Shown here piece by piece: positions 16,301 to 20,351 of a DNA stretch of 20,351 bases; positions within the stretch are counted from its first letter, which is position 1, and the number at the start of each line of letters is the position of its first letter. The notes below the pieces were generated by a model. That model saw nothing but the letters and a program-made list of their open reading frames with translations, made no database searches and was not told where the DNA came from. The stretch comes from a virus. The DNA is taken from positions 1 to 20,351 of the IMG/VR virus record IMGVR_UViG_3300017731_000084. One strand, written 5' to 3'. Both the position numbers and the translations under genes were made by a program.

Positions 16301-17625
16301 TATGGGATGGACTTGGTGGATTAACCACTAAATCTGATGGTGCAACTCGTAAAGCTGTATATGATTCAGTATATAAAAATGCAATCAAGAATGGACAAAC
16401 AGAAGCTGAAGCTCAATCAGCAGCAGCTTATCAAGCATTAGAAATTATTAACTTTGGTCGTAGAGGAAGCTCACCGACTTTCAAACTTATTACTTCTGCA
16501 ATACCATTTTTAAACGCAAGAATACAAGGTCTTGATGTTCTATATAGAAGTTTTGGTTCAAGAGAATATTCTGCAACAGAGAGTCTACAAAAAGGCGAAA
16601 CCATGCAGGATGTCAAAGCTAGAATATTTAGAACAGCTATGCTCAGAGGTTTGAGCTTGATGGGAATAACGGCATTATATTATTTACTGGTAAGTGATAC
16701 TGAAGATTACAAAGAAGCCAAGCGAGAAATAAGAGATGACAACTGGTTAATACCTACACCTTGGGATTACACAGTTAAGATACCTATACCTTTTGAAGTA
16801 GGTATGATATTTAAAGCTTTACCTGAAAGAGTAATAGATATGGCTTGGGGACAAGTAGAAAAAGACCCATTCAAATCTATACAAAGACAAGTAGCCACAT
16901 CTACTAAGATACCAATTCTAGGTGGAGACATAAGTATTCAAGCAGTAAAACCTTTATTTGAGGCTATCACTAATAGAAGTGCTTTTACAGGCACAGAGAT
17001 AGTTCCTTACTACAAGTTAGGTCAACAGCCTGGGTATCAAGCCAATCCTCAAACAAACGAGTTAGCGAGGCTTTTAGGAGAGTTTCTTAACATATCACCT
17101 ATTAAGATAGAATATGTCTTAAAAGGCTACACAGGAACTCTAGGAGGCTATGCTTTATCTGTTGCTGATAGTGTGACTAGAACTGCTACAGGAACTCCAT
17201 ACATACCTAACAACGCTTTTAACAATCCTACCAACTGGTCACAACTACCAGTCTTTAAGAGACTCTTTGTTGACACTAAGAAAATGGGAGGACTGCAACA
17301 ACAGTTTTATGAGTTAAGAGGAGAAGTCAATAAGGTCACACAGACCATGAACAGACTAAGAAAAGACAAACGATTTGATGAACTGGCAACTTATAGAGCC
17401 AACTATCAAGGTGTTCTAAATGTTAAGAGTCAAGTAAGAGCATTAGAAAGATACTTAGAGAACTGGAGAAGAAAAAGAGATGCCATTATGAGAAGGGATG
17501 ATATTTCTGTTGTAGTTAAATCAGACTTAATTAGAGAACTTGAACTACAAAGAGACCAACGATTAGCCTTTGTGCCTGAATTGAGGAAGAAAGCTAATGT
17601 TCCTGTGCTCCAAGGAGGACTGTAA
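10354..17625 (+). CDS. Giant polyvalent internal virion protein: two zincin-like modules and C-terminal LPD38-like region
   Basis: This is a 2423-aa protein. The N-terminus (MPQYQLENGQTLNVPDNL, then AQIAEDIKAAYGVDIN) and hydrophobic patches at about 110-165 and 264-285 resemble phage ejection proteins. Residues about 745-985 look like a zincin module: YDADTDTILLSLNAV (from Y815), then GQVIHAFR at 850-857 where HExxH is expected, VENAIADLYR with E923, and IFRDIESGKIGSR. A second module has an intact HEAIH at 1213-1217 and a candidate third ligand, E1280, in VDELLAVGLTN, so it is a probable gluzincin-type metallopeptidase. Coiled coil runs from about 1381 to 1445. The C-terminal third includes IPFLNARIQGL (2050-2060), a signature I associate with LPD38 of phage polyvalent proteins, one membrane-like helix at about 2097-2113, and coiled coil from about 2316. 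AAGGA at 10343-10347 supports the start. It probably travels in the capsid and enters the host with the DNA. Confidence 0.8.
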   Translation: MPQYQLENGQTLNVPDNLDPDKRAQIAEDIKAAYGVDINQSTFLESAADKVKSVGRGTIGIATRELLGLAALFDMGNDSELVEDLQEYQDYLRTDSPFASDPKFKDTYGTALAEGAGSFIPFLGAGLAGRALASRGIVSPTVGTYGIPMSLAIPVGVSGQVDRMSMAREMGEDVGPVAEVFAELFGGAIGATEVLPIARFLQNVPKSALKNPTTRESIVNSLKQFGTGAVTEGSQELLASLAQDLTARGLYSDELPIGESWFDEFTIGGIIGGSANVLLSAMGGKRSYRNAYHRDREAKARENKLYLQEQGKFERALDQGEVTEYQQPISVAKPDIPVPGVSGAEPQLEIVQLADGSYGVIDTQATENPVIASAPTETEALVLRDKQQNQYQRDKLKSRLDNDLYSMGLSESDTAQKIGATVLDPNNTQVNLQTLLNFDPKYKGAKKKKRIDTSGNQDDLIDIKNYVENTRKLPFKTTYSMAEAKKFLSAKAFNELNADMSKTVFTESEKRGEPSIRADKEQLDISLKYLKELAGSKNIDLDIDSVAFSRFNEMLTGSSSFKGMSRGQRELLLARIHSLPKFNSLTPLPDFRIREYTAQDMADFVGGVGKQTFTYDDIATYLKDRFTGRQSKYYKDIYGLTNTLDIEIGLNEGILDEQVATFGSDLRTSGRAERPNKDNPRILRIRDNFEFDIARKAEAFGETPDEFGARLRQENILPEETINQLIESERVRQEKVLPPAEIEPKILNFNEVVEEGRTNKFAKELKKRLNKLGLAETGVIVSNDILSSENLVAGQTGEVVFDPTKTRQEKTEAQYDADTDTILLSLNAVNPTGTSSDAEIQARLNSIIDGQVIHAFRAKDLINEKEYKYLRNQVKSRKVPFEFDENFKGRTFYDRSKAINSTRAEQLISEGRGTDYVEEMYVENAIADLYRAKDIKPDIPPKAKGIFSKFIDFFRGMGTAMRSSGYKKSAYIFRDIESGKIGSRQRDKIRTLRELDRLPIAAELAPIAEVDETVDETIEETSEITQEEIDEFDIAGATFSDTKNTNFKAAKNEPIQGRIIAPPKGTKTTRTVSQDGLYDSRKLTEAEKLEDAEFILNNTENKNLIGVMEWFVKNAPSKDYGFIAQAVLKQLKMLNTKFGLNFDYTVADESFLAQKTTDDVIRRDIGYLKRNKMKIGGVSMYPRRGASGYDGQFRVYIMNVNGNNSVDFETILHEAIHSATQAATTVGDPKNSFFFPNIKDSKLESNFKNLEKLRKRVQSEIRKKGSPDFMVKYGVKNVDELLAVGLTNRQFQKFMENIEYNQQGQKTLWDAFVNSVRQLLGLRAKQGTALSVFLKESSGMLSLEADAAKQIADYFTPNQNQSPGPELEPLTNRGPPQRQAIETQIRELESRLYDLNNVRNREGGVMSNANLNRLNNQISQVENQIQALENELNNLPPEQRDLFSPFQSAVRSPNPNIGLQKAVESAEELSRKTPRGDIPPYNTNASDVALEAAQDFVKDLSAPAIKLPELKMEVPAEFEKQAAQSGHRSSTLTSGERLIDIVSDPITNIKKSFNGFRQAIVDSLDPIQKAIVNGIETNEEVRLANSLVSTSTMASLRLADRARGIFAQMLTRGIPVGQINGVDALTSVEELEIDTKYNPFIDGNKGKGGFVQFTAPLYADPTVDLEYVFGLYAKLKRIKTLQDNGVEIDTPPSLKDLEQIKQIENNYKSVVEVYNNYQKWNNGLIKFAESKGLLSKEQSAQWREHSSYYPFYREMIDDEGRIAPAIGGGYLPNNPLSIKMKGSEKEITVPPLEAIARNSLSILTASMKNDGVSKLVRDMQSLDLAQEIAAKDTPGLNTVFVFEDGIKKHFLLEDPEIYYAIQTVGGIKTDALTKFFAMPAGFLRDTVTRDPGFVVVNILRDTLSSAVTSGVELGIDSDSYTPIIDSVKNMFGSMEDLEKFGIIGGYDFANDEGDIVKFMARTRRQQGLSPENGISVESAFFKLWDGLGGLTTKSDGATRKAVYDSVYKNAIKNGQTEAEAQSAAAYQALEIINFGRRGSSPTFKLITSAIPFLNARIQGLDVLYRSFGSREYSATESLQKGETMQDVKARIFRTAMLRGLSLMGITALYYLLVSDTEDYKEAKREIRDDNWLIPTPWDYTVKIPIPFEVGMIFKALPERVIDMAWGQVEKDPFKSIQRQVATSTKIPILGGDISIQAVKPLFEAITNRSAFTGTEIVPYYKLGQQPGYQANPQTNELARLLGEFLNISPIKIEYVLKGYTGTLGGYALSVADSVTRTATGTPYIPNNAFNNPTNWSQLPVFKRLFVDTKKMGGLQQQFYELRGEVNKVTQTMNRLRKDKRFDELATYRANYQGVLNVKSQVRALERYLENWRRKRDAIMRRDDISVVVKSDLIRELELQRDQRLAFVPELRKKANVPVLQGGL
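17563..17625. other. Tail-to-tail coding overlap of the two operons
   Basis: The last 63 bp of the rightward giant gene (ending TAA 17623-17625) also encode the last residues of the leftward 127-aa gene (stop at 17563-17565). I see no hairpin with a following U-tract on either strand here; CTCCAAGGAG at about 17609 has only a two-base loop. Read-through transcripts from both sides would be complementary in this zone. Confidence 0.75.
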
Positions 17626-17946
17626 TTCGTCTATCATCTTTTCTTCTTTCAACTGCTTTAGTCTAAAGAAGTCTTTATGCTCAGGATAACGAGCATGAAA
17701 CAACCTAGCATAGAAACAGATGTAGTCATTACTAATCTTGAACTCTCCACCGCTTGTTTCTATCTCACTATGCCAACGAATCCTGTTGATAATCGCCCAA
17801 TGCGAGTAGTTTTTTCTACCTGACTTGATTGCTTCAAGGGTATATTCCTCAAACTTCAACCAAACTTCAGGGTTTGCTTTGTGCCACTCCCACCAAACTT
17901 CTTTCCTTTCTTGTAAATCCTCTTGTAATTGTTTTACTAATTCCAT
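17563..17946 (-). CDS. Conserved phage protein of unknown function (127 aa)
   Basis: Residues about 22-102 match a small family I recognise in many phages and prophages, often next to recombination genes: HKANPEVWLKFEEYTLEA, then GRKNYSHWAIINRIRWHSEI, then ETSGGEFKISNDYICFYARL and FHARYPEHKDFFRLKQL. No function is established to my knowledge. The mixed helix and strand pattern with conserved Trp, Arg and Asn would suit a nucleic-acid-associated protein, but that is a guess. A strong Shine-Dalgarno (GGGAGG, minus strand, about 17952-17957) lies just upstream of the ATG at 17946. It is the last leftward gene; its final 20 or so residues, after the conserved part, overlap the end of the giant late gene. 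The upstream 17961-17990 element may drive or control it. Confidence 0.82.
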   Translation of the reverse strand: MELVKQLQEDLQERKEVWWEWHKANPEVWLKFEEYTLEAIKSGRKNYSHWAIINRIRWHSEIETSGGEFKISNDYICFYARLFHARYPEHKDFFRLKQLKEEKMIDELQSSLEHRNISFLPQFRHKG

Positions 17947-17960
17947 AATTTCCTCCCAGG

Positions 17961-17990
17961 AATTTCTATTTACCAGTTAAATATTTTTTA
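17961..17990 (-). promoter_or_regulatory. AT-rich intergenic element, copy A
   Basis: Read on the minus strand, the core is TATTTAACTGGTAAATAG, preceded by six A and followed by a GGGAGG Shine-Dalgarno and the ATG at 17946. It overlaps the last codons of the RusA-like gene (residues YLTGK and the stop). It aligns with copies B and C, and its arms ATTTA/TAAAT form a dyad around the centre. A candidate promoter or operator. Confidence 0.45.
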
Positions 17991-18370
17991 TCCTTGATGG
18001 TATCTATCACTAACACACATCTAGGGTTATCTTTCTCCACCCCACCAAACTTATAAACCACTTCTTTGATTTGCTCAGAACTATCATCCACCAAAACTTC
18101 TGCTTTAACTAAAGCATCGCAAGTAAACTTATCTATTATTGAACAAGGATTACTAACATCTAATCTCCTATTGCTTTTAGCATAATAGGTGTATGTCAAA
18201 CGAACAGGTTCTTGATAGGTCGGATGACTGATTCTGCTGACAAGATTTTCAGAGTATATCTTTTTAGAATTAGACAACACTCGGTAATGAGCATTACGAT
18301 AGTTGTTTAAGTTCAAGATAAACTTCTTGTTCTTGGAATAGTAAACTTCTAATGGTAAATCAATCTTCAT
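17966..18370 (-). CDS. rusA: RusA-like Holliday-junction resolvase
   Basis: This 134-aa protein has the RusA-family layout: an N-terminal LNNYRNAHYRVLSNSKK substrate/dimer region, then RRLDVSNPCSIIDKFTCDAL and EVLVDDSSEQI. RusA is a small dimeric endonuclease that resolves four-way DNA junctions with Mg2+ using aspartates. Here Asp71 matches RusA Asp70 and Asp95/Asp96 match the second acidic site, but the position of RusA Asp72 is Ser73. That DxSN form is, as I recall, common in a phage subgroup. In phages such enzymes process recombination or replication branches, perhaps before packaging. The ATG at 18370 lies inside the end of the 40-aa gene (11-bp overlap) and has no strong Shine-Dalgarno of its own, so coupling is likely. 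The symbol marks the family only. Confidence 0.85.
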   Translation of the reverse strand: MKIDLPLEVYYSKNKKFILNLNNYRNAHYRVLSNSKKIYSENLVSRISHPTYQEPVRLTYTYYAKSNRRLDVSNPCSIIDKFTCDALVKAEVLVDDSSEQIKEVVYKFGGVEKDNPRCVLVIDTIKDKKYLTGK

Positions 18371-18482
18371 TTTTTGGAGGACTAATTAATTCATACCAAA
18401 ACTTATCGCTCTTGATAACATCAATAACTTCTTGTCTTGTAGGTTCTTTTTCAAATTCTAACTCTATCTTTACTTCATACAT
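18360..18482 (-). CDS. Small protein of 40 aa, function unknown
   Basis: Reading the minus strand from ATG at 18482 gives 40 residues: MYEVKIELEF, EKEPTRQEVI, DVIKSDKFWY, ELISPPKNED, then TGA at 18360-18362. A short strand (YEVKIELEFE) followed by a helix (TRQEVIDVIKSD) suggests a small alpha/beta fold. GGGGA on the minus strand lies about ten bases upstream of the ATG, and the end overlaps the RusA start by 11 bp, as expected for a real gene in this compact operon. I recall similarly short phage proteins with this strand-helix layout, but no function. It fills what would otherwise be a gap between the Ref-like and RusA-like genes. Confidence 0.6.
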   Translation of the reverse strand: MYEVKIELEFEKEPTRQEVIDVIKSDKFWYELISPPKNED

Positions 18483-18493
18483 CCTGCTTCCCC

Positions 18494-18523
18494 GAAATAT
18501 CTATAACCAGTAAATATTTTTTA
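18494..18523 (-). promoter_or_regulatory. AT-rich intergenic element, copy B
   Basis: On the minus strand the core is TATTTACTGGTTATAGAT, preceded by six A and followed by GGGGA and the ATG at 18482. Of the three copies only this one lies wholly outside coding sequence, in the 59-bp gap 18483-18541. A weak sigma70-like pair (CTGCAA, 18 bp, TATAGA) can be drawn over it. One base is missing relative to copy A. Confidence 0.45.
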
Positions 18524-18541
18524 TTGCAGCTCCAGGCTGCG

Positions 18542-18865
18542 TCAAAATGGTAGGTCATCATAATAGTTATTTTCCTTTAATAATTTGTTTACTTGCTCTA
18601 ATAATTCTTGTTCAGTTCCATATGCCTTTACGAATCTAGCTTTATATGGATGTCTGCTTATAGGCTCTTTATCACTTCCCATGCGATGATGTTCAAAACA
18701 TAATGGTAATACTTTGAAGTGTGAATCCTTTTTGGTTTTCCCTTCGATGTGATGAATCTCACAGGGAACATAGAATCTACCTTGATTCCTACAGACAATA
18801 CATCCTAACTGACTAACTCTATCCATGTGCTTAGACTCTGCCTTGTTAGGATTTCTGCCTTTCAT
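18542..18865 (-). CDS. Ref-family HNH nuclease (RecA-dependent nuclease-like)
   Basis: This 107-aa protein has the pattern of the phage P1 Ref family: AESKHMDRVSQLGCIVC at the N-terminus with Cys22-x2-Cys25, then EIHHIEGKTKKDSHF with His38-His39, LPLCFEHHRMGS with Cys56 and His59-His60, and KAYGTEQELLEQVNKLL at the end. The Cys/His residues fit a zinc-stabilised HNH nuclease core. P1 Ref cuts DNA at RecA-bound displacement loops; by analogy this protein may act with host RecA in phage recombination, but RecA dependence is not shown by sequence. The C-terminus ends in acidic/hydrophobic YYDDLPF, like an SSB-type tip. The ATG at 18865 overlaps the stop of the upstream gene (ATGA). Confidence 0.8.
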   Translation of the reverse strand: MKGRNPNKAESKHMDRVSQLGCIVCRNQGRFYVPCEIHHIEGKTKKDSHFKVLPLCFEHHRMGSDKEPISRHPYKARFVKAYGTEQELLEQVNKLLKENNYYDDLPF

Positions 18866-19014
18866 TTTTGCATTTCTTTTATAAGTTCTGTTGCTTCTTT
18901 ACTTGATATATCTGTAAGCGTAGAAGCGATTAATAATAATGCTAACTGCTTCCTTTGATATTCAGGAAACTGCAATAGTTTATTTAATAATGCCTTGGTT
19001 ATCTTACGCTCCAT
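18862..19014 (-). CDS. Small helical protein (50 aa), function unknown
   Basis: From ATG at 19014 the frame gives 50 residues, mostly helical: RKITKALLNKLLQFPEYQRK, QLALLLIAST, SKEATELIKEMQK. The frame is open to an ATG at 19071, which would add 19 residues and overlap the upstream gene by 68 bp. The shorter start is preferred because AAGGA on the minus strand lies about 11 bases before it and the overlap falls to 11 bp, like neighbouring junctions. It ends in an ATGA overlap with the Ref-like nuclease gene, so the two are probably made together. No domain is recognised. Confidence 0.6.
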   Translation of the reverse strand: MERKITKALLNKLLQFPEYQRKQLALLLIASTLTDISSKEATELIKEMQK

Positions 19015-19339
19015 ACCTAGCTTGTTCCTTCCTCGCTGATACTTGTTCAGTTCGCCATTGCTCAAAGCCAATCTCCAATGCCCTCAACTCAACCTTTAAG
19101 GCACTTAATCCACTCTTATAACTAGCAACTTTTAGTCTAGCATCAAACAATTCTTCTTTGCTTTCAGCATAAGTATCTTGTGCAGAAGTAGTTTTAATGC
19201 CCTCTCCCAAAGCTTTTACCTTTAACAACGCTTGTGTTTTCTTTACTAATGCTTCTGACTTTAAAACTTCATACTCTGTTTTCTCTATAAGAGGAGCAAG
19301 TTCCCTTATCTTGTGCATCCAATTCTCAACCTCAATCAT
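19004..19339 (-). CDS. Coiled-coil phage protein (111 aa)
   Basis: This 111-aa protein is almost wholly helical and charged: IEVENWMHKIRELAPLIEK, YEVLKSEALVKKTQALLKVK, TYAESKEELFDARLKVASYK, then ALKVELRALEIGFEQWRTEQ and a basic end. The C-terminal pattern ALEIGFEQWRT with a following Arg/Lys tail recalls a small family near recombination genes of podophages; the function is unknown to me. AAGGGA on the minus strand lies about nine bases upstream of the ATG. The start overlaps the stop of the 58-aa gene (ATGA). No membrane segment is seen. It could be a structural or adaptor protein in the replication module. Confidence 0.75.
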   Translation of the reverse strand: MIEVENWMHKIRELAPLIEKTEYEVLKSEALVKKTQALLKVKALGEGIKTTSAQDTYAESKEELFDARLKVASYKSGLSALKVELRALEIGFEQWRTEQVSARKEQARYGA

Positions 19340-19512
19340 TTTGTTTTTCCCTTTTTACTAGATGTTTCTTCCCAAACATTTTTAAGTTTGGTTATATCTG
19401 TTTCTTTTTTAGTATTTCTGTCCTTGCGAAAAATCCTATCAAAGTTTTCATCAAACTTATCTTTATCATAAGGTCTAGTTCTACTGCCTTTGCCTCCATG
19501 CCACTTAGTCAT
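19336..19512 (-). CDS. Small basic phage protein of the HGGKGS type (58 aa)
   Basis: The minus strand from ATG 19512 reads MTKWHGGKGSRTRPYDKDKF, DENFDRIFRKDRNTKK, ETDITKLKNVWEET and a Lys-rich end, then TGA at 19336-19338. The pattern of an N-terminal H/K-GGKGS-x-x-RP followed by F-x-x-N(F/W)D-x-IF is one I recognise from many short phage proteins, whose function I do not know. Both ends are ATGA overlaps, with the 31-aa gene upstream and the 111-aa gene downstream, which supports that it is translated. It has no strong Shine-Dalgarno of its own. Confidence 0.75.
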   Translation of the reverse strand: MTKWHGGKGSRTRPYDKDKFDENFDRIFRKDRNTKKETDITKLKNVWEETSSKKGKTK

Positions 19513-19604
19513 TTCTTGTGTCTATTTCTAAATAGCTTGTCTGCTTTTCTCTGAAAAGACTTCTCCAAAAATCTATTCCAAAGATTACTTAAAAATTTTC
19601 TCAT
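19509..19604 (-). CDS. Basic amphipathic peptide (31 aa), function unknown
   Basis: ATG at 19604 opens a 31-residue frame: MRKFLSNLWNRFLEKSFQRK, then ADKLFRNRHKK and TGA at 19509-19511. Twelve of 31 residues are Lys, Arg or His beyond the two acidic ones, and Leu/Phe/Trp recur every three to four residues, so an amphipathic helix is likely. Evidence that it is a gene: its ATG overlaps the upstream stop (ATGA), its TGA overlaps the next ATG (ATGA), and GAGGGA lies about five bases before its start. No family is recognised. It could bind nucleic acid or a membrane surface, but that is only composition. Confidence 0.6.
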   Translation of the reverse strand: MRKFLSNLWNRFLEKSFQRKADKLFRNRHKK

Positions 19605-19810
19605 TCTTCCCTCTCTATATTCCACGCAAAAGGTTTTAAGACTGCTTTCTTAAAAGACTTTCTTCCGTATTGTTCATTGAAGATTCTCATAGCAACTTCT
19701 TCGCTATATGGTTCTTCATCGTGTTGTCGTTTTTCTCTTGTGTTCATATCAAACCAAACTCCAAAGTTTGTCTCGTAATCTGATTCATCATCGTATTTGA
19801 ATACTTCCAT
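19601..19810 (-). CDS. Small acidic/aromatic phage protein (69 aa), function unknown
   Basis: This 69-aa protein starts MEVFKYDDESDYETNFGVWF. A charged middle (TREKRQHDEEPYSEEVAMRI) and an RKSFKKAVLKPFAWNIEREE end follow. It is acidic at the N-terminus and basic near the C-terminus. GGAGAG on the minus strand lies about seven bases upstream of the ATG at 19810, and copy C of the AT-rich element lies just upstream of that, so this may be the first gene of a transcription unit. The stop overlaps the 31-aa gene start (ATGA). No domain is recognised. Confidence 0.7.
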   Translation of the reverse strand: MEVFKYDDESDYETNFGVWFDMNTREKRQHDEEPYSEEVAMRIFNEQYGRKSFKKAVLKPFAWNIEREE

Positions 19811-19821
19811 CCCAGCTCTCC

Positions 19822-19853
19822 AAAATATTATTTACTAGTTATTAGATTTTTTA
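19822..19853 (-). promoter_or_regulatory. AT-rich intergenic element, copy C
   Basis: On the minus strand the core is TCTAATAACTAGTAAATAAT, preceded by six A and followed by ATTTTGGAGAG and the ATG at 19810. It overlaps the last codons of the 74-aa gene (residues NLITSK and the stop). ACTAGT is a short palindrome at its centre. It is more diverged than copies A and B. Confidence 0.4.
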
Positions 19854-20052
19854 CCTTGTCGCTAAGTTCATACATAACCATTTTATAACTTTGAACATTA
19901 ACTTCTTGGTTGTTATCATTTGCACTTTCAAAATGCACAATACATTCTTCAAGTCTTTTGTGTATTTCTTCAAGTCCTTGCAGATAAGAACACTTATCGT
20001 TCTTATCCGCAATCTTGACTACTGAAGTTTTATTAGAATGGGATGTCGTCAT
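19828..20052 (-). CDS. Small helical phage protein (74 aa), function unknown
   Basis: This 74-aa protein has a Ser/Thr/Lys-rich lead, then two helices: YLQGLEEIHKRLEECIVHFE and QSYKMVMYELSDKVKNLITSK, separated by a polar loop. The ATG at 20052 overlaps the end of the SSB-like gene by 20 bp and has only a weak TGAG upstream, so translation is probably coupled. No domain, signal or membrane segment is seen. Its last codons fall within element copy C. Confidence 0.65.
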   Translation of the reverse strand: MTTSHSNKTSVVKIADKNDKCSYLQGLEEIHKRLEECIVHFESANDNNQEVNVQSYKMVMYELSDKVKNLITSK

Positions 20053-20332
20053 CGCTCAACTCAGGTTTGTTTTCTTGAACAGGAGGCGTAGGTCTTGGGT
20101 CTGCCTGTTGTGTTTGCTTTTGTGGAATGTCTAAACGAGCATACTTATAATCGTTGCCATTCTTAGACCTCCTATCCCAAAGAGCAACACGCATTTCTGC
20201 TTCCTCGCCACTCTTTACTTTCTCTACTAAAGCTTTTAGTAGGTTCTTATCAAGAACAACTTTGCCTGTCCAATCAGGTTGTTTGTCATTCTGTTTATAG
20301 TTATTAGTGTAGATTGCTCCGTCACTTTGCAT
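20033..20332 (-). CDS. SSB-like phage protein with acidic C-terminal tip
   Basis: From ATG 20332 this is 99 aa: MQSDGAIYTNNYKQNDKQPD, then WTGKVVL, an inserted helix (NLLKALVEKVKSGEEAEM) and RVALWDRRSKNGNDYKYARL. A Gln/Pro-rich linker follows, ending in LSDDDIPF. The small beta-barrel-like pattern and the DDDIPF tip resemble single-stranded-DNA-binding proteins, whose acidic tip recruits partner enzymes. Short phage proteins of this build are common, and calling it a true SSB is inference. An ATG at 20344 in frame would add four residues, but GGAAG just before 20332 fits a Shine-Dalgarno, and the sequence before 20344 (TAAGTAA) does not. It heads the visible leftward module; anything further upstream is off the window. 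Confidence 0.65.
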   Translation of the reverse strand: MQSDGAIYTNNYKQNDKQPDWTGKVVLDKNLLKALVEKVKSGEEAEMRVALWDRRSKNGNDYKYARLDIPQKQTQQADPRPTPPVQENKPELSDDDIPF

Positions 20333-20351
20333 CCTTTCTTCCATTTACTTA

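Noticed and set aside
18528-18540. GCAGC-TCCAG-GCTGC hairpin
   Set aside because: Considered as a terminator for the Ref-like gene, but on the minus strand it is followed by A-rich, not U-rich, RNA and the stem is only five base pairs.
19340-19360. CTAGTAAAAAGGG on the minus strand as a further element copy
   Set aside because: Only GTAAA is shared; it lies in the 58-aa gene and is explained by coding plus the Shine-Dalgarno of the next gene.

Overview
The window is a stretch of a strongly AT-rich tailed-phage genome. It carries a GH24 lysozyme, a long run of virion structural and ejection-type proteins, and RusA, Ref and SSB-like recombination genes. Nothing in it looks cellular, and I saw no tRNA, rRNA, integrase, insertion sequence or CRISPR array. 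The large Gly/Gln/Pro-rich virion proteins and the 2423-residue internal protein, with no long tail-fibre or contractile-tail genes, fit a podovirus-like phage. The AT bias and resemblance to families I know from marine phages suggest an aquatic, perhaps alphaproteobacterial host; that is inference only.

Layout. Positions 1-17625 are a single rightward late operon. It starts with the 3' end of a gene that may be an outer spanin and a GH24 lysozyme (lysis end). Then follow a 621-aa tail/neck protein, two small proteins (67 and 112 aa), a 1205-aa LysM protein with a glycine zipper and a long proline-rich region, a GNAT-like protein, a 530-aa Gln-rich repeat protein, a 506-aa membrane-segment protein, and a 2423-aa protein with two zincin-like modules and a C-terminal LPD38-like region. 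Most junctions are TAATG or ATGA overlaps, or place a Shine-Dalgarno a few bases past the previous stop, so translation is probably coupled.

Positions 17563-20332 form a leftward module that meets the late operon tail to tail, with a 63-bp overlap of coding ends. In transcription order it holds an SSB-like protein, a 74-aa protein, a 69-aa protein, a 31-aa basic peptide, a 58-aa protein, a 111-aa coiled-coil protein, a 50-aa protein, a Ref-like HNH nuclease, a 40-aa protein, a RusA-like resolvase and a conserved 127-aa phage protein. Five of these or their starts (31, 58, 50 and 40 aa, and the 99-aa start of the SSB-like gene) were worked out by reading the minus strand by hand. The module looks like replication/recombination genes.

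The most notable unexplained signal is an AT-rich element of about 30 bp that recurs just upstream of the start codon at the three leftward junctions where genes do not overlap (about 17961-17990, 18494-18523 and 19822-19853). A partial fourth copy may be cut by the right edge. It is a candidate phage promoter or operator. No stretch over 300 bp lacks a gene; the largest gap is 59 bp (18483-18541). I found no convincing intrinsic terminator.
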